Source of the DNA: Desulfobacteraceae bacterium
GTDB taxonomy: Bacteria > Desulfobacterota > Desulfobacteria > Desulfobacterales > Desulfobacteraceae
DNA length: 5,508 nt
Reading direction: 5' to 3'
Assembly (NCBI GenBank): GCA_022712835.1
Contig: JAFLJU010000413.1
Span: 1-5,508, forward strand
A program made the translations under genes and the position numbers. Below the pieces are notes generated by a model, which did no database searches, was not told where the DNA came from, and saw only the letters and a program-made list of their open reading frames with translations. Shown here one piece after another: positions 5,380 through 5,508 of this stretch (the stretch's first letter is position 1; each line of letters starts with the position of its first letter).

Positions 5380-5508
5380 TAAGCAGGGTGTGCTTGGACC
5401 AATTTACATCGTCCCGTTCCGGATATTCAATATTATAATGCAACCCACGGCTTTCCTTGCGGATCAAAGCGGATTGGATGATCAATTCAGCCACTGTTGC
5501 CAGATTTC
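5366..5508 (-). CDS. nadB: L-aspartate oxidase, C-terminal fragment (5' end outside window)
   Basis: The minus strand reads in from the right edge for 47 full codons and stops at TGA (complement of 5366-5368). The visible sequence begins [14 protein letters not shown] and continues [19 protein letters not shown], then ends [12 protein letters not shown]. The segment [22 protein letters not shown] is characteristic of the C-terminal helical domain of NadB, the flavoenzyme that oxidises L-aspartate to iminoaspartate in de novo NAD synthesis. The related succinate dehydrogenase/fumarate reductase flavoproteins share part of this (the ESRG segment), but the closing YPERDD and the short end fit NadB better. 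FAD-binding and catalytic parts lie outside the window. The gene ends 38 bp from the stop of the convergent membrane-protein gene. Confidence 0.88.
   Translation of the reverse strand, partial: NLATVAELIIQSALIRKESRGLHYNIEYPERDDVNWSKHTLLKKSF

Overview
The window looks like ordinary chromosomal sequence from a Gram-negative, probably anaerobic bacterium. The protein features best fit a sulfate-reducing deltaproteobacterium of the Desulfobacterales. This is an inference from overall protein character: an extended YkgJ-type cysteine-cluster protein, a four-cysteine FAD dehydrogenase of the COG2509 type, a UbiE/MenG methyltransferase of the kind needed for menaquinone, and short moderately GC-rich genes separated by AT-rich gaps. 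No marker gene in the window settles the taxonomy.

Layout from left to right. (1) A minus-strand YkgJ-family cysteine-cluster gene begins at 476 and runs off the left edge. (2) A 181-bp divergent gap is followed by a plus-strand FAD-dependent dehydrogenase with four clustered cysteines (658-2034). (3) This converges on a minus-strand pair, dnaJ (starts 3568) followed 21 bp later by queD (ends 2060), probably one transcript. (4) A second divergent gap (3569-3693) leads to plus-strand ubiE/menG (3694-4395); its true start is internal to the longest open frame. (5) A 242-bp non-coding stretch (4396-4637) holds a near-consensus sigma-70 promoter, several perfect short palindromes and a possible folded RNA segment. 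(6) A membrane protein of the small multidrug export family (4638-5327) follows. (7) The minus-strand C-terminal end of L-aspartate oxidase, nadB (5366-5508), enters from the right edge.

The genes are mostly unrelated housekeeping functions: protein folding (DnaJ), tRNA queuosine precursor synthesis (QueD), quinone methylation (UbiE/MenG) and NAD synthesis (NadB). Two are poorly characterised redox or metal-type proteins (YkgJ-like and the COG2509-like dehydrogenase) and one is a putative transporter. Strand changes are frequent, so no multi-gene pathway operon is evident. I found no mobile element, CRISPR array, rRNA or tRNA, and no convincing new system. The stretch most worth a second look is 4396-4637; lesser points are a Gly-to-Cys change in the SAM-binding loop of UbiE and the uncharacterised four-cysteine dehydrogenase.
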